Shown here one piece after another: positions 1 through 7,482 of a DNA stretch of 64,000 nt. This DNA comes from Fibrobacteria bacterium (GTDB taxonomy: Bacteria; Fibrobacterota; Fibrobacteria; UBA5070). The stretch spans positions 745,001-809,000 of the forward strand of contig JACKCV010000001.1 of assembly GCA_020633825.1 (NCBI GenBank). Reading direction: 5' to 3'. Position numbers and translations under genes: made by a program. Within the stretch, counting starts at the first letter, position 1. Each line of letters opens with the position of its first letter. The notes below the pieces were generated by a model that was not told the DNA's origin, ran no database searches, and worked only from the letters and a program-made list of their open reading frames with translations.

Positions 1-133
1 GCAGATCGCCCGGATCGATCGCTTCGAGTCGGCGGGTTCGGCCAGGTTCGCGTCTCCGTCTGCGCGTGGCGTCCTGTTCGTCCAGGTTGGCGACGGAACA
101 GCTGTCCGCGACGCGATCCTTCCGCGTCCCTGA

Positions 134-160
134 CCCTCTCCCGGATCAGGGGGGAGAGGG
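134..160 (-). terminator. GC-rich hairpin at the end of the redox operon
   Basis: A 9-bp perfect stem, CCCTCTCCC (134-142) against GGGAGAGGG (152-160), encloses the stop codon of the last gene of the operon (146-148). No T-tract follows on the minus strand, so this is a terminator-like structure and not a textbook intrinsic terminator. I see no supportable gene in bases 1-133. Confidence 0.3.
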
Positions 161-1204
161 GGACAACCGCTTGCCCAGCTCCTCGAACAACCCGTGCAGG
201 CCGCGTGGGCGCTTCCCGGCCCACCAGGTCCGAGCGGCCCCGACCGAGGCCGGAAAGAGGCGGGGGACCACCGGCAGGGCCAGGGCGAAACCCCTGGCGA
301 GGATGGAATCCCCGGAGAGCACCCGGTTCCAGGGCATCCGGTCGGTCAGGATCCGTCCAAAGGCCGTGAAGGCCCAAAGCCGGGCGGTGTGGAACAGGAA
401 GGCATCGAGCCCCTGGCGCGTGATCCCGCCCCATCCCAGGTATTCCCCCGGTTGGCGGAGATGGAACCAGGCCAGGTAGGGAAGGAAGGGCCAGGTCGCG
501 AGGATCGCCCGGAACGCCAGACGCCGTCCCCAGAGGAGGGCGGCCGCCAGGGCGACGGCCAAGGCGGCCGGAGTGGGGAGCGCGAGACTCGCGGCCATGC
601 CGACTCCCGCCAGGACGGCCTGGAGTCGGGATCCGTGCCGAGGTTCGACGGTCGCATCCGCGCCGGACAGCGAGGCCAGGTCCTCCCATCCCCGTCCTTC
701 GCCCAGCCCCAGCGAAAGACGCGCGACCAGCAAACCCGAAGCGATCGACCACAACAGGAGCGGCCCGATCTGGGAGAAGTAGCCGGTGCTCCCCACCAGG
801 ACCACCGCGACCAGGAGGAGCTGCCCGGCGTTGAACGTCGAGGCCAGAAGCAGGCTCGCCCCGCTCCGGCCGAGCCATCCGCGACCGACCAGGGCGCGGG
901 CGACGCCCCCGACCGCCAGCAAGGTGGCCGATCCGGCCACGGTGGAGATCAGGAAGGTGCTGGCCGGTTGTCCCCCGAAGGCCATCGAGAGGAAATTCCG
1001 CGCCACGAACAAGGCCAGGGTGGGGGCCACGCCGAAATCGAGGAGGAAGGGGAGCAATACGATCCAGGAGAGGCCCGGACGCAGCCAGGGAAGCAGCGGA
1101 ATCCTGGGGAGCAGCAGTTCGATCAGTTGCAGACCGGAGGCGGCCAGGAGAGCCCCCGCGAACAGGCGGGCCTCCAGGGCCGGGAGGCGTTCACTGGACG
1201 GCAT
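146..1204 (-). CDS. Gx transporter family membrane protein (HepS component I-like) with an EcfT-like C-terminal half
   Basis: This is a 352-residue polytopic membrane protein. Residues 1-170 are a run of hydrophobic helices with the short LPWLRPG motif typical of the Gx transporter family, often misnamed heptaprenyl diphosphate synthase component I and built like an ECF substrate-binding component. Residues 190-352 form a second hydrophobic block. Its GITRQGLD motif followed by an arginine-containing helix resembles ECF transmembrane (EcfT) subunits, so the protein may fuse S-like and T-like parts; that reading is inference. The ATG at 1204 overlaps the preceding NusG-domain gene by 14 bases, which suggests coupled translation. 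A Gx protein beside a NusG-domain-II protein and ApbE also occurs, as I recall, in flavin-based electron-transfer loci of Firmicutes. The substrate is unknown; a flavin or quinone precursor would fit the neighbours. Confidence 0.7.
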   Translation of the reverse strand: MPSSERLPALEARLFAGALLAASGLQLIELLLPRIPLLPWLRPGLSWIVLLPFLLDFGVAPTLALFVARNFLSMAFGGQPASTFLISTVAGSATLLAVGGVARALVGRGWLGRSGASLLLASTFNAGQLLLVAVVLVGSTGYFSQIGPLLLWSIASGLLVARLSLGLGEGRGWEDLASLSGADATVEPRHGSRLQAVLAGVGMAASLALPTPAALAVALAAALLWGRRLAFRAILATWPFLPYLAWFHLRQPGEYLGWGGITRQGLDAFLFHTARLWAFTAFGRILTDRMPWNRVLSGDSILARGFALALPVVPRLFPASVGAARTWWAGKRPRGLHGLFEELGKRLSPSPP

Positions 1205-1577
1205 CGAGCGCCTCCGGATCGTTCTCCGAACCTTCGATGGAAACCACGACCCGGGAAGGGACGCACACGAGTTTCGCTCCCGTGCGGCGGGCGCTTCCCT
1301 GGTGGACGCAGATCTTCCCGGGACAGGGGGCGCTGAGGATCCGGGTCTCGCCGGAGCCATGTCGGACCACCACGGGACCCAGGGAGCCGCGGACGGTGTC
1401 GATCCGCTCCGGTCCATCGAGGGGAAACCAGGAGGCCCTCCGGCCGTCGATCCAGACGGTCGCCCGGGCTCCTTCGGGGGCGGTGAACAGGCTCCAGGTC
1501 CCCTGCGCTCCTGCTCCCAGAAGTCCCAGGAGGAGGATCGCATCGAGGGGGCGGAACAAGTGCGGAGGAGGCCGCAT
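1191..1577 (-). CDS. NusG domain II-containing exported protein
   Basis: This 128-residue protein has one N-terminal hydrophobic helix (residues 9-24, DAILLLGLLG) followed by a beta-rich domain. The domain contains CPGKICVHQG, the signature of small exported NusG-domain-II proteins. The family is not a transcription factor: it carries only the insert domain of some NusG proteins, anchored outside the membrane. The ATG at 1577 lies five bases after the apbE stop, and the 3' end overlaps the Gx transporter start. The conserved order ApbE, NusG-II, Gx transporter suggests that the last two work together in an envelope flavin or redox process. The two cysteines of the CPGKIC motif could be functional. 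The molecular role is not known to me. Confidence 0.75.
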   Translation of the reverse strand: MRPPPHLFRPLDAILLLGLLGAGAQGTWSLFTAPEGARATVWIDGRRASWFPLDGPERIDTVRGSLGPVVVRHGSGETRILSAPCPGKICVHQGSARRTGAKLVCVPSRVVVSIEGSENDPEALDAVQ

Positions 1578-1582
1578 GGGGA

Positions 1583-2758
1583 TCAGGGGCAGGCCGAAAG
1601 AGTGTCCCGCCAGAGTCGGGATCCCCAGGAGGAGGTGCCGATCCCGCACAGACCGGTGGGGGTTTCCATCACCCACAGGACGTCGATCCCCAGCGAGTCG
1701 GCCAGAGACGTTCCCCTGTCGGGCCCCAGGAGGAACATGGGTTTGGACCAGCGATCGCAGATCGCGCTGGAGTCGCAGAAGAGGGATGCCGAGGCCACTC
1801 CGTTGCGCGCAGGAGCCCCGGTCGAGGCGTCGAAGAGATGGTGGTACCGGATTCCGTCCAGGATGAAGAACCTTTCGTAATCCCCGGAAGTGGAGATGGC
1901 GAAGCCCTGGTCGGAGGTCACCAAGGCGATCTGGTCCACGGTGGCCCGGGGGTTCTTTACGCCGATGCGCCACGGGCCCGAGGCCTTGGTCCCGTGGGTG
2001 ACGATCTCCCCGCCTCCCTGGATCAGATGCACCGGGTAGCCGAGGCGGACCAGTTGTTCGGACATGCGATCGACCGACCAACCCTTGGCGACACCCCCGA
2101 GATCGATGGGCAGGCTGTCCACCCGCAGCACGACGCGTCCGTCGGGAAGGATCTCGAACGGCATCTGGTGGCGCGATTCCAGGTGTTCCCCGAACCGCTT
2201 CCGCAGCGACCGTCCGATGGCCGCGGAATCGGGGACCCGCGGCGCGGCGGCATCGAGATCCCAGAGCGCCTTGAGGTCGTGCAGACCGATGTCCAGGGCG
2301 CCGTCGGAGGCGCGCATGGCCTCGAGGGCTCCGCGCAGCACCTCGACGATGCGAGGGTCGGGCGAAACGGTATCACCCAGGTGCCCGCGGAGGATGGACA
2401 GCGGGCCTCGTGGATCGTAATCGGTGAACAGGGCCTCCAAGGCGCGGGAGGTCGCCTGGATGGAGTCGAGGGCTTCCTCGGGTGGCACCGATCCCCGACC
2501 GTGGATCGTGGCGGCGAAGTTGCAATCCATGGCGGCCCAATCGCGGTGGGTCGAGGGTTGCTTGCAGGAGACCAGAAGGGGCGCGGTCGCCAGGGCGATC
2601 CAGAGGACTCCTCTTCGGGTTCCGCGACGCGGCGACCGGGGTGCCGCATGCGGCCCGAGCCCAGGGGCCTCCACCGCAGCGGCCATCCCCAGGCCGGAGG
2701 GGAGCAAGGGTCCGGGAGCCACCAGGGTTCCAGCATCGGCGGGATCGGGATTCATCAT
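1583..2758 (-). CDS. apbE: FAD:protein FMN transferase (ApbE)
   Basis: The protein is about 391 residues. ApbE enzymes use FAD and Mg2+ to attach FMN covalently to a Ser or Thr of exported redox proteins. Family motifs are clear: DLGGVAKGWSVD, HLIQGGGEIV, and HHLFDASTGAP near the C terminus. A lipobox (LLVSC, Cys65) marks it as an exported lipoprotein, normal for this family. The stretch before the lipobox is unusually long for the ATG pair at 2758/2755. That pair has a GAGG ribosome-binding site close by, but the true start may lie further in. The next gene begins five bases after the stop. The best substrate candidate in the operon is the DUF3570 protein with three Dxx(S/T)GAS motifs. Confidence 0.92.
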   Translation of the reverse strand: MMNPDPADAGTLVAPGPLLPSGLGMAAAVEAPGLGPHAAPRSPRRGTRRGVLWIALATAPLLVSCKQPSTHRDWAAMDCNFAATIHGRGSVPPEEALDSIQATSRALEALFTDYDPRGPLSILRGHLGDTVSPDPRIVEVLRGALEAMRASDGALDIGLHDLKALWDLDAAAPRVPDSAAIGRSLRKRFGEHLESRHQMPFEILPDGRVVLRVDSLPIDLGGVAKGWSVDRMSEQLVRLGYPVHLIQGGGEIVTHGTKASGPWRIGVKNPRATVDQIALVTSDQGFAISTSGDYERFFILDGIRYHHLFDASTGAPARNGVASASLFCDSSAICDRWSKPMFLLGPDRGTSLADSLGIDVLWVMETPTGLCGIGTSSWGSRLWRDTLSACP

Positions 2759-2879
2759 GACCTCAAGGTAGGCACGGAACGAACGGCGCCGCGTCTCCTC
2801 TCGGGGAGCACGCGGCGCAGGAAAACACGAGGTTCCCCGGGGCTGGGCCGTCGAGGGGCCGCATCCCCGAGGAACGCTC

Positions 2880-3422
2880 TCAAGGGGTGACGGTTCCCCC
2901 GTGGGTGGTTCCGGTCCAACCCGCTCCTTGGGGCAGCGGTGTGGAGCGGCCGCGGAGATCGAATCGGGGCGCGCCGACGTGCTCCTCGTCGATGATGATC
3001 CGGGAGACTCCCGATGCGGCATCCGTCGTGAAATGGGCCTTGGCGGTGTACTTCGGGGAGGTCAGGGACACGCCTTCGGCCAGGTCCACGCCGTGCAGCA
3101 GGACGTTGTAGAGCGTGTTGGCCGTCAGGCCGGTCAGGTTGAACGTTCCCGTGCGACGCGAGGTCGCGGTCAGCTTGTTCGGGCTGTTCACGGTCACCGG
3201 GCCGGCCTCGTACCACAGGAACAGATCGCCGTTGGTGCGCGTCTCGGAGAAATTGATGCTGGCGGTGGTGGCCTTCACCGTGCCGCCCGTGATCTTGCAC
3301 GAGCTGCCGGAGCTGGCATCGATGGTGACGGTTCCGGCCGTGGCGTATTTCGCGGCGACCAGGCCGACGGCCAGGAGGCCGAGGCAGAGCTTGAGGGTGG
3401 AGGGGCGGATCAATCTCGACAT
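2880..3422 (-). CDS. Small secreted protein, function unknown
   Basis: This 180-residue protein has a clear signal peptide (LCLGLLAVGLVAAKYATAG). The mature part is rich in Thr, Ser and Gly and looks like a beta-sandwich. A TGTFNLTGLTANTLYNV stretch recalls fibronectin type III strands, but I cannot assign a family. Its only cysteine after the signal peptide is in SSCKITGG. The ATG at 3422 is preceded by AAAGGA with eight bases of spacing. It lies between the CcdA-like transporter and ApbE in the same orientation, so it is probably an extracytoplasmic part of the redox operon. It has no heme motif and no Dxx(S/T)GA(T/S) flavinylation motif. Confidence 0.65.
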   Translation of the reverse strand: MSRLIRPSTLKLCLGLLAVGLVAAKYATAGTVTIDASSGSSCKITGGTVKATTASINFSETRTNGDLFLWYEAGPVTVNSPNKLTATSRRTGTFNLTGLTANTLYNVLLHGVDLAEGVSLTSPKYTAKAHFTTDAASGVSRIIIDEEHVGAPRFDLRGRSTPLPQGAGWTGTTHGGTVTP

Positions 3423-3474
3423 GTTGGGATTCCTTTCTCGGGTGTACGGAGCGACGAGGGACGGTGGGGGCGGA

Positions 3475-4182
3475 TCACCAGAGCTGTCCGGCCTGGAAGC
3501 AGAACCAGCCGGCCATCCCCAGGAGCAGGACACCCATCGCCGTCTTGACGCGGATCATCCAGTCGCCCGATCGGGGGAGGGTGGTGGCCAGGCTGGAGAA
3601 GGTTCCGATGGCCAGGAGGAAGGCTCCCATGCCCAGGGCGAAGACGAACAGGAGGGAGCTGCCCCGCACGACGGAACCTGTCTGGCCGACCCACAGCAGG
3701 ATGGCGCCCAGGACCGGAGCCGTGCAGGGGGAGGCGACCAGGCCGAAGGCCAGTCCCAGGGCGAAGTTGGAGAGGTATCCCGCTTTCCTGCCCTGGCCCG
3801 CCGAGGCCCCGGCGAATCCCGGGAGGCGGAATTGGAACACCTCGAGCATGTTCAACGAGAGCGCGCCCAGCAGGACCGCCATGCCGATGTTCACCCAGGG
3901 GTTGGAGGCGACCTCCCCGAACAGGGCGCCGGTGAGGGCCGCGAAGGCGCCGAGAGCCGCGTAGGTGACGGCGATGCCCAGCACGTAGGACAGCGCCAGC
4001 AGGAAGGCCTTGGCCCTGCTCTCGGCCTTCTTCGCGCCGAGGATGGAGACCGTCACGGGGATGAGGGGGTACACGCAGGGCGTGAGACTGGTGATCAGAC
4101 CCGCCCCGAAGACGAGGGGGTAGGCGAGCAGGGATTGCCCCTGGAGCGCGCCCTGGATGGCATCGGTGGAGAACAGAGACAT
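3475..4182 (-). CDS. ccdA: CcdA/DsbD-type transmembrane thiol transporter
   Basis: This 235-residue protein has about six membrane helices. It matches the transmembrane domain of DsbD and the stand-alone CcdA family, which carry reducing equivalents from cytoplasmic thioredoxin to extracytoplasmic thiol proteins. The redox-active cysteines are in LTPCVYPLIPV (Cys36) and ASPCTAPVLG (Cys153), the expected inverted-repeat positions. The ATG at 4182 has an AGGT ribosome-binding site. It lies 67 bases after the TlpA-like gene, its obvious electron acceptor. Together they could keep cysteines reduced in the operon's cytochrome (for heme attachment) or in the CGC tail of the DUF4266 lipoprotein. Confidence 0.9.
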   Translation of the reverse strand: MSLFSTDAIQGALQGQSLLAYPLVFGAGLITSLTPCVYPLIPVTVSILGAKKAESRAKAFLLALSYVLGIAVTYAALGAFAALTGALFGEVASNPWVNIGMAVLLGALSLNMLEVFQFRLPGFAGASAGQGRKAGYLSNFALGLAFGLVASPCTAPVLGAILLWVGQTGSVVRGSSLLFVFALGMGAFLLAIGTFSSLATTLPRSGDWMIRVKTAMGVLLLGMAGWFCFQAGQLW

Positions 4183-4249
4183 AACGACCTAAGTTTCGTT
4201 GATTGGTGGGCGGATCCCCGTCCCGGGCGGGATGCGGATCCAGATCCTG

Positions 4250-4720
4250 TCAGAGTCCGGAGAGGGCGGCGTCGAGGGCCTTTTCCTGGGCCGGGTCGAA
4301 GCCGGTGATGTCCTTGACGAGCTTGCCTTCCTTGTCGAAGAGGTACATGGAGGGCACACCCGTGTAGCCGAAGGTCCCGGAGAGGGAGCTTTCGGGATCG
4401 TGGAGCACCTGCCAATCGATCCCCAGCTTCTTGGCTCCCTTGGCGACCTTCTTCGACGAGCCCTTGTCGACGGAGATGGAGACGATCTTGAAGCCCTTGG
4501 CGGCGTATTTGGCCTGCAGCTTGGCGAGTTCCGGGACGCTTTCCTTGCAGGTGGCGCACCAGGTGGCCCAGAAATCGATCAGGACCGGAGCCCCGGCGAA
4601 TTCCGAGGACGCGTGGGACTTCCCGTCGAGGTCGGGGAGGGCGAAGGTCGGGAGGGTCGCGGGAGCCGCACTGGCCAGGGCGGCCGCCGAAAGGAGGGAG
4701 AGCAGGAGGGTGCGCATCAT
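4250..4720 (-). CDS. TlpA/ResA-like extracytoplasmic thioredoxin
   Basis: This 156-residue protein has an N-terminal signal peptide (LLLSLLSAAALASA) and a TlpA-like fold. The active site is WATWCATCKE with Cys55 and Cys58; the cis-proline motif is TGVPSMYLF. The AlkyI-type central insertion typical of TlpA and ResA is present. Such proteins reduce disulfides outside the membrane, for example in apocytochrome c, and are recharged by CcdA, encoded immediately downstream. AAGGAG lies six bases before the ATG at 4720. A second ATG follows directly at 4717. The gene belongs to the minus-strand redox operon. Confidence 0.9.
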   Translation of the reverse strand: MMRTLLLSLLSAAALASAAPATLPTFALPDLDGKSHASSEFAGAPVLIDFWATWCATCKESVPELAKLQAKYAAKGFKIVSISVDKGSSKKVAKGAKKLGIDWQVLHDPESSLSGTFGYTGVPSMYLFDKEGKLVKDITGFDPAQEKALDAALSGL

Positions 4721-4758
4721 GGAGGACTCCTTGGGAGGGTGCGATGGGAGACGAAGGT

Positions 4759-5973
4759 TCACAGGTCCCAGCCGAGCCCGACGCGGGCGGTGCCTTGCTG
4801 GTACCACGCGTCGGTGGGATAGAGCTGGTAGAGGAGAGGGTTCCCGGGAGTATCGCGGACCAGGTGGTCGTAGGACAGATTCCAGCGTCGCGGCGCGAAA
4901 CCCGGCCACTCGTCGGGGAACTCCGACGACACTTTCACGCCGCCGAGCCAGGAGGAGAAGCGGTGGAAGCGGATGTCTGCGGTGCGGTACTTCTCCGGTC
5001 CCAGGTAGCGGTCGGTCTGGGCGAAGAGGGCGCCGGTCTGGGTGTAGTAGCGCCCTTGCAGGCGCAGGACGGTGGACTCGGTCAGGTGTTGCGACAGACG
5101 CAGGGTGAGAGTGTGCGACCGGAGATCCCAGGAATCGGTGTACCAACGGTATTCGGTGTTGGCCGATCCCAACTTGTCGCCCAGAAGCCAGCCTTGGATG
5201 AGCTGGCCGGAAACCGCCAAGGCGTCCTTGCGCTCGGGGAGGGACTCGCCGACGAGTCCGGAATCGATGCTCGCGACGGGATTGTACGGATGTCCGATGT
5301 ACCCGGTGGTGCGGATCCAGTTGGCGGTCAACCCGCCCAAGGTGAGGGGGGTGAAGGTCTGGGTGAGGCCCACGGTGTAGGACTGGACGCGCTTGGAGCC
5401 TCCGCCGAGGTCGGCCCAGGAGCCCTGGGGCTCGTTGACATCGAAGAACCAGGACGCGGCCCACGACAGGGTGGTGTTGCGCTCGGCGAAATCCCACGCC
5501 CCGTTGATGGCCGGGGAGAAGGAGCGGTAGTCGTTCTCCTTGCTGCCGTAGAGGGAGAATCCCAACACCCTCCCGGCGTTCGAATAGGTGAGTCCCGTCC
5601 GCAATCCGCCTCGGAACTCCGGCTCCTCCTCCCCTTCCTCGTTGGCGGAAGCGCCGCTCACCCCGTCGAGTCGGGCCGAAGCACCGGAGGAACCGTCGAT
5701 GTCGCCCTGGCCCGAACCGGAGCGGCCCCATTGGCGGCTGGCCCCGGTGACGGCGTCGACTTGCCCTTCCAGGAGGAGGGCCACGTGCCGGGCGATGGTC
5801 TTGCGCAATTCGAAGATGGGCGCGAGGGTGGTGACGTCGTTGCGGTCGTGGAACACCTCGAACTTCGTCTCGAAGGCGTCGTCCTCCCCGGCCACCGCGG
5901 ACGAGGCGCCGGCCCCGAGGCCGACGATGCACAGGAACGCACCCCAACGGGTGCGGATGCGGGTGCTCAACAT
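4759..5973 (-). CDS. DUF3570 outer-membrane protein with three flavinylation-like motifs
   Basis: This 404-residue protein has a signal peptide (residues 10-29) and repeating amphipathic beta strands ending in an aromatic-rich C terminus (VGLGWDL), as expected for an outer-membrane barrel. The family is DUF3570. Between residues 73 and 109 it has DAVTGAS, DGSSGAS and DGVSGAS, three copies of Dxx(S/T)GAS. This closely resembles the Dxx(S/T)GAT site to which ApbE attaches FMN, except that the last residue is Ser. An acidic stretch (NEEGEEEPEF) follows. ApbE is encoded four genes downstream. The start ATG at 5973 overlaps the end of the DUF4266 gene by seven bases. I infer a surface-exposed, possibly multi-flavin barrel; this needs direct proof. 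Confidence 0.8.
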   Translation of the reverse strand: MLSTRIRTRWGAFLCIVGLGAGASSAVAGEDDAFETKFEVFHDRNDVTTLAPIFELRKTIARHVALLLEGQVDAVTGASRQWGRSGSGQGDIDGSSGASARLDGVSGASANEEGEEEPEFRGGLRTGLTYSNAGRVLGFSLYGSKENDYRSFSPAINGAWDFAERNTTLSWAASWFFDVNEPQGSWADLGGGSKRVQSYTVGLTQTFTPLTLGGLTANWIRTTGYIGHPYNPVASIDSGLVGESLPERKDALAVSGQLIQGWLLGDKLGSANTEYRWYTDSWDLRSHTLTLRLSQHLTESTVLRLQGRYYTQTGALFAQTDRYLGPEKYRTADIRFHRFSSWLGGVKVSSEFPDEWPGFAPRRWNLSYDHLVRDTPGNPLLYQLYPTDAWYQQGTARVGLGWDL

Positions 5974-6200
5974 CCGCAACCCCCTCCGGCACCCGAGCTG
6001 CCGCCCGAACTGCCTTCCCGACGCGGGAAGTTGTCCCCGTCGAGCGAGCCCTCGAGGGGGTCGGAGGTGCGCTGCATGACCGGATCGGAGAGCCACTCGC
6101 GATCCTTCTGGTGCACCATGGCGCAACCCTGGAGTCCCAGGGAGGCGAGGATCGCCGCGGCCAGGAGGCCGCGCGAGGCGGAAAGGACCGGGGAACGCAT
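5967..6200 (-). CDS. DUF4266 lipoprotein with Gly/Cys tail
   Basis: This short lipoprotein has 77 residues. The lipobox is LGLQGC (Cys26). The short mature part contains MVHQKDREWLSDPVM, the conserved core of DUF4266 proteins, and the chain ends in a glycine- and serine-rich run closing with GGGCGC. Two tail cysteines separated by one glycine could bind metal, carry a cofactor or form a redox disulfide. Its start overlaps the cytochrome stop by one base (TGATG), and its end overlaps the DUF3570 start, so all three are probably translated together. DUF4266 and DUF3570 genes are commonly adjacent, from memory, and no function is established to my knowledge. Confidence 0.8.
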   Translation of the reverse strand: MRSPVLSASRGLLAAAILASLGLQGCAMVHQKDREWLSDPVMQRTSDPLEGSLDGDNFPRREGSSGGSSGAGGGCGC

Positions 6201-6817
6201 CAGGGCTCCTTCCAGTGGTAGATGAAGCCGGGGGCGTGGTCGGAAGGTTCGTGGCACTTCACGGAGCTGCAGGTCATGGCGGTGGCGTCGAAGCTCGCGG
6301 GGGCCTCTCCGGACAGATTGCGTCGAGCGGGGAAGACCACGTCGATGGTCCCGTTGGCATGGCCGGGAAGACCCGCATGGGCGGCGGCGACGGTCACCCA
6401 TTCGGGGTTCTCCGCGCCGGGTTCGCGCCACCGGGCCATCAGGGGGACGGAATCGACGGCCTCCGCGAAATCCGCGTAGGCGACCTTCGAGCGATCCAGC
6501 TGCATCCAGGGCCAGCCGATGTTGCTCACCCATCGCCCCTGTTCGTCGGTGAAGGCGGAATCCAGCACCGCGTCCTTGTGGGTGGCGATGGAGGCGGCGT
6601 GGCAATCGCGGCAGGTGTAGTGGTCGGAGATCCGGGTGGAATCTGTGAGATGGAACCGGTGGGCCCCCGTGCGCGGGGCGAAGCCGTGGCACGCGTCGCA
6701 GCGCGGACGGTCCACGGGTTCGGCGGTCATGGAAGTCAGCTCGGTCTTGTCCGGGAACCACGCGTCGCAGGAGGCCAACACCCCCGCCAGGCCGAGAAGC
6801 AGTACGGCGTTCTTCAT
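6200..6817 (-). CDS. c-type cytochrome lipoprotein with CxxCH and CxxxxCH motifs
   Basis: This 205-residue exported lipoprotein has lipobox VLASC (Cys17). It has two standard heme c motifs, CDACH (40-44) and CRDCH (69-73), and a spaced motif CSSVKCH (183-189), the CX4CH form known from Geobacter-type multiheme proteins (TIGR01904-like). Several other histidines (H54, H66, H147, H153, H194, H201) could be distal ligands. It may therefore hold two or three hemes on the outer side of a membrane. The start overlaps the preceding lipoprotein gene by four bases (ATGA). It supplies the heme partner of the presumed flavin system. No cytochrome c maturation genes other than ccdA and tlpA lie nearby. 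Confidence 0.82.
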   Translation of the reverse strand: MKNAVLLLGLAGVLASCDAWFPDKTELTSMTAEPVDRPRCDACHGFAPRTGAHRFHLTDSTRISDHYTCRDCHAASIATHKDAVLDSAFTDEQGRWVSNIGWPWMQLDRSKVAYADFAEAVDSVPLMARWREPGAENPEWVTVAAAHAGLPGHANGTIDVVFPARRNLSGEAPASFDATAMTCSSVKCHEPSDHAPGFIYHWKEP

Positions 6818-7482
6818 GGCTGGGGCTCCCAGGGTTCCTCGTGGTCTTCGCCGGGTTCTTCCAGGACGGTGGTCCAGGAGGTGTTCCTCAGCGTGTCGGT
6901 GGCCCGTTCGCGCACGATGGCCCGTGCCTGCTTCTCGATCTCCCCTTCGCGGCTGATCAGGATCAGCCAATGGGTTCCCGCCGGCAGCTCGTTCAAGGCG
7001 ACGTAGGTCTCGAATCCGGTGGCGGGAAGTTCCCGGCGGATATTCGTCCCCTGCACCGCCAAGCGGCCGCCATGCAGGTCGTCGTCGTCGAAGTGGATCT
7101 CGACCACGAGGTTCCCGGGGCGCAGACAGGTGACGTCCGGTAGGGTGCTGTCCCGACCGGCGATCCGCACATTGCGAGCCCAGGCGAGGTTGTTGGCATT
7201 CGTCTCGAATCTCCACACCCCCTCCGGGACTTCCTCGAACATCCACCTGCCATGGGAGTCCGTGGTGGTGGTGAAGACCCGATCGAGCGAGGAGTCGACC
7301 GTCCATCCGGAAGGGCGCGCGGTGACCGGGGCTCCGGCGATGGGGTCCTTGTCGGAGCGCAGAAGTCTCCCGGCGACGACGCTGTTTCCCGTCTGGCTCC
7401 CGGTTCCCGCCACCTGGGTCGAGGAATCCGTTCCGCATCCGGACAGAAGCCAGAGCAAGGGAAGAAGGTTCATGTGTTTCAT
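6814..7482 (-). CDS. Lipoprotein with carboxypeptidase regulatory-like domain
   Basis: This 222-residue lipoprotein has lipobox LLSGC (Cys16) followed by a Thr/Gly/Ser-rich linker (TGSQTGNSVVAGRL). A domain of the carboxypeptidase-regulatory type follows, with an SHGRWMFEEVPEG strand pair typical of these beta-sandwiches. The lipoprotein-plus-GTGNxxxG start is common in Fibrobacter and is often encoded directly after a TIGR02147 regulator, as here. It ends in a Glu/Pro-rich tail. The start and the regulator stop overlap by four bases (ATGA), and its own stop overlaps the cytochrome start in the same way. It is likely a surface or periplasmic binding or scaffold protein of the redox operon. 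The function is unknown. Confidence 0.72.
   Translation of the reverse strand: MKHMNLLPLLWLLSGCGTDSSTQVAGTGSQTGNSVVAGRLLRSDKDPIAGAPVTARPSGWTVDSSLDRVFTTTTDSHGRWMFEEVPEGVWRFETNANNLAWARNVRIAGRDSTLPDVTCLRPGNLVVEIHFDDDDLHGGRLAVQGTNIRRELPATGFETYVALNELPAGTHWLILISREGEIEKQARAIVRERATDTLRNTSWTTVLEEPGEDHEEPWEPQP

Noticed and set aside
194..1336. Long plus-strand open frame opposite the Gx transporter
   Set aside because: It is rich in Arg, Gly, Pro and Gln with no domain, and lies antisense to well-supported genes; typical of GC-rich shadow frames.
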